This document shows positions 5,575-5,779 of a DNA stretch of 5,779 nt, piece after piece. Within the stretch, counting starts at the first letter, position 1. Each line of letters opens with the position of its first letter. Below the pieces are notes generated by a model. That model had not been told where the DNA came from, did not search any database, and worked only from the letters and a program-made list of their open reading frames with translations. The translations under genes were made by a program, and so were the position numbers. This DNA comes from CAIZLB01 sp039795875. Lineage in GTDB: Bacteria > Patescibacteriota > Minisyncoccia > Phycocordibacterales > CAIZLB01. The DNA lies in NCBI GenBank assembly GCA_039795875.1, contig JBDKKY010000032.1:1-5779 (forward strand), written 5' to 3'.

Positions 5575-5604
5575 ATTATAATCTTAATTTATATTTTTTG
5601 GAAA
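5575..5604 (-). promoter_or_regulatory. TATAAT box over the upstream stop codon, possible leaderless promoter
   Basis: On the minus strand a perfect TATAAT spans 5580-5575 and contains the TAA stop (5578-5576) of the upstream gene. Only five bases separate it from the ATG at 5569, so a transcript starting there would be leaderless or nearly so. TTTCCA at 5604-5599 matches four of six -35 bases with an 18-base spacer. Confidence 0.4.
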
Positions 5605-5779
5605 GTATAGCCAGTGATAGATATAGATGAACCCATTTGCCCGGCCAGGCTTCTTTGGCCTCGACTCTTTTCAAGACCTCGTCCCAAGCTATGTATGTGC
5701 CACCGACTTCTTTCGCCTCTCGTATGATCTTTAAAAATAAGTTTTTGAAATCGGCATCATACCAAATATCAATCGGAGC
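5576..5779 (-). CDS. Unrecognised protein, C-terminal fragment
   Basis: The frame is open from the window end and closes at TAA 5578-5576, giving the last 67 residues of a longer protein. It begins APIDIWYDADFKNLFLKIIR and continues with EVGGTYIAWDEVLKRVEAKE and a tail with AWPGKWVHLYLSLAILSKKYK. No family is recognised with confidence. The pattern of a helix followed by a GGTYIAWDEVL strand-and-helix is faintly like the C-terminal end of polysaccharide deacetylase-type barrels, but this is a weak resemblance. It lies 6 bases upstream of the GT8-like gene on the same strand, so it is probably in the same operon and glycan-related. The frame is favoured by its consistent codon use, clean stop and tight spacing to the next start. 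Confidence 0.68.
   Translation of the reverse strand, partial: APIDIWYDADFKNLFLKIIREAKEVGGTYIAWDEVLKRVEAKEAWPGKWVHLYLSLAILSKKYKLRL

Overview
The window is a glycan-assembly gene cluster, probably a contig or contig fragment from an uncultured bacterium. The best guess is Patescibacteria/CPR, Parcubacteria-like. Reasons: compact AT-leaning genes, gaps of 1 to 7 nt, no convincing Shine-Dalgarno before any start, and many single-domain glycosyltransferases side by side. These traits are suggestive, not diagnostic. The long reading frames have no in-frame TGA, so the standard bacterial code fits and the UGA-Gly code of Gracilibacteria is unlikely.

Layout. 1-276 (+) is the C-terminal end of a nucleotide-sugar epimerase; its first 23 bases look like an assembly foldback. 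277-342 holds a strong hairpin, a T-tract for the minus strand and a run of nine G. 343-657 (-) is a small three-helix membrane protein of unknown function in an island clearly richer in GC than the rest. 658-806 is a divergent promoter region. 807-4709 (+) is a four-gene operon: GT4 glycosyltransferase, GT4-like glycosyltransferase, class I methyltransferase, GT4-like glycosyltransferase, with gaps of 1, 7 and 1 nt. 4706-5779 (-) is a converging pair: a GT8-like glycosyltransferase and, upstream of it, the C-terminal end of an unrecognised protein. The two operons meet in one TTAA that gives both stop codons.

Inferred joint role: the epimerase supplies a nucleotide sugar (probably a uronic acid or hexose form), the glycosyltransferases add sugars one after another to a surface polysaccharide or glycolipid, and the methyltransferase modifies or caps the glycan or its precursor. 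No flippase, polymerase, ligase or priming transferase is in the window, so the final product cannot be named.

Points most worth a second look: an exact 23-bp inverted repeat at the window start that breaks a conserved epimerase motif; two places where the upstream gene's TAA stop sits inside a TATAAT box 5 to 7 nt before the next ATG, which would give leaderless transcripts from inside operons; the GC-rich island with the membrane protein and its 35-nt G-free leader; and the terminator-less convergent stop overlap. I found no CRISPR array, tRNA, rRNA or insertion sequence, and nothing that makes a clear case for a wholly new system.
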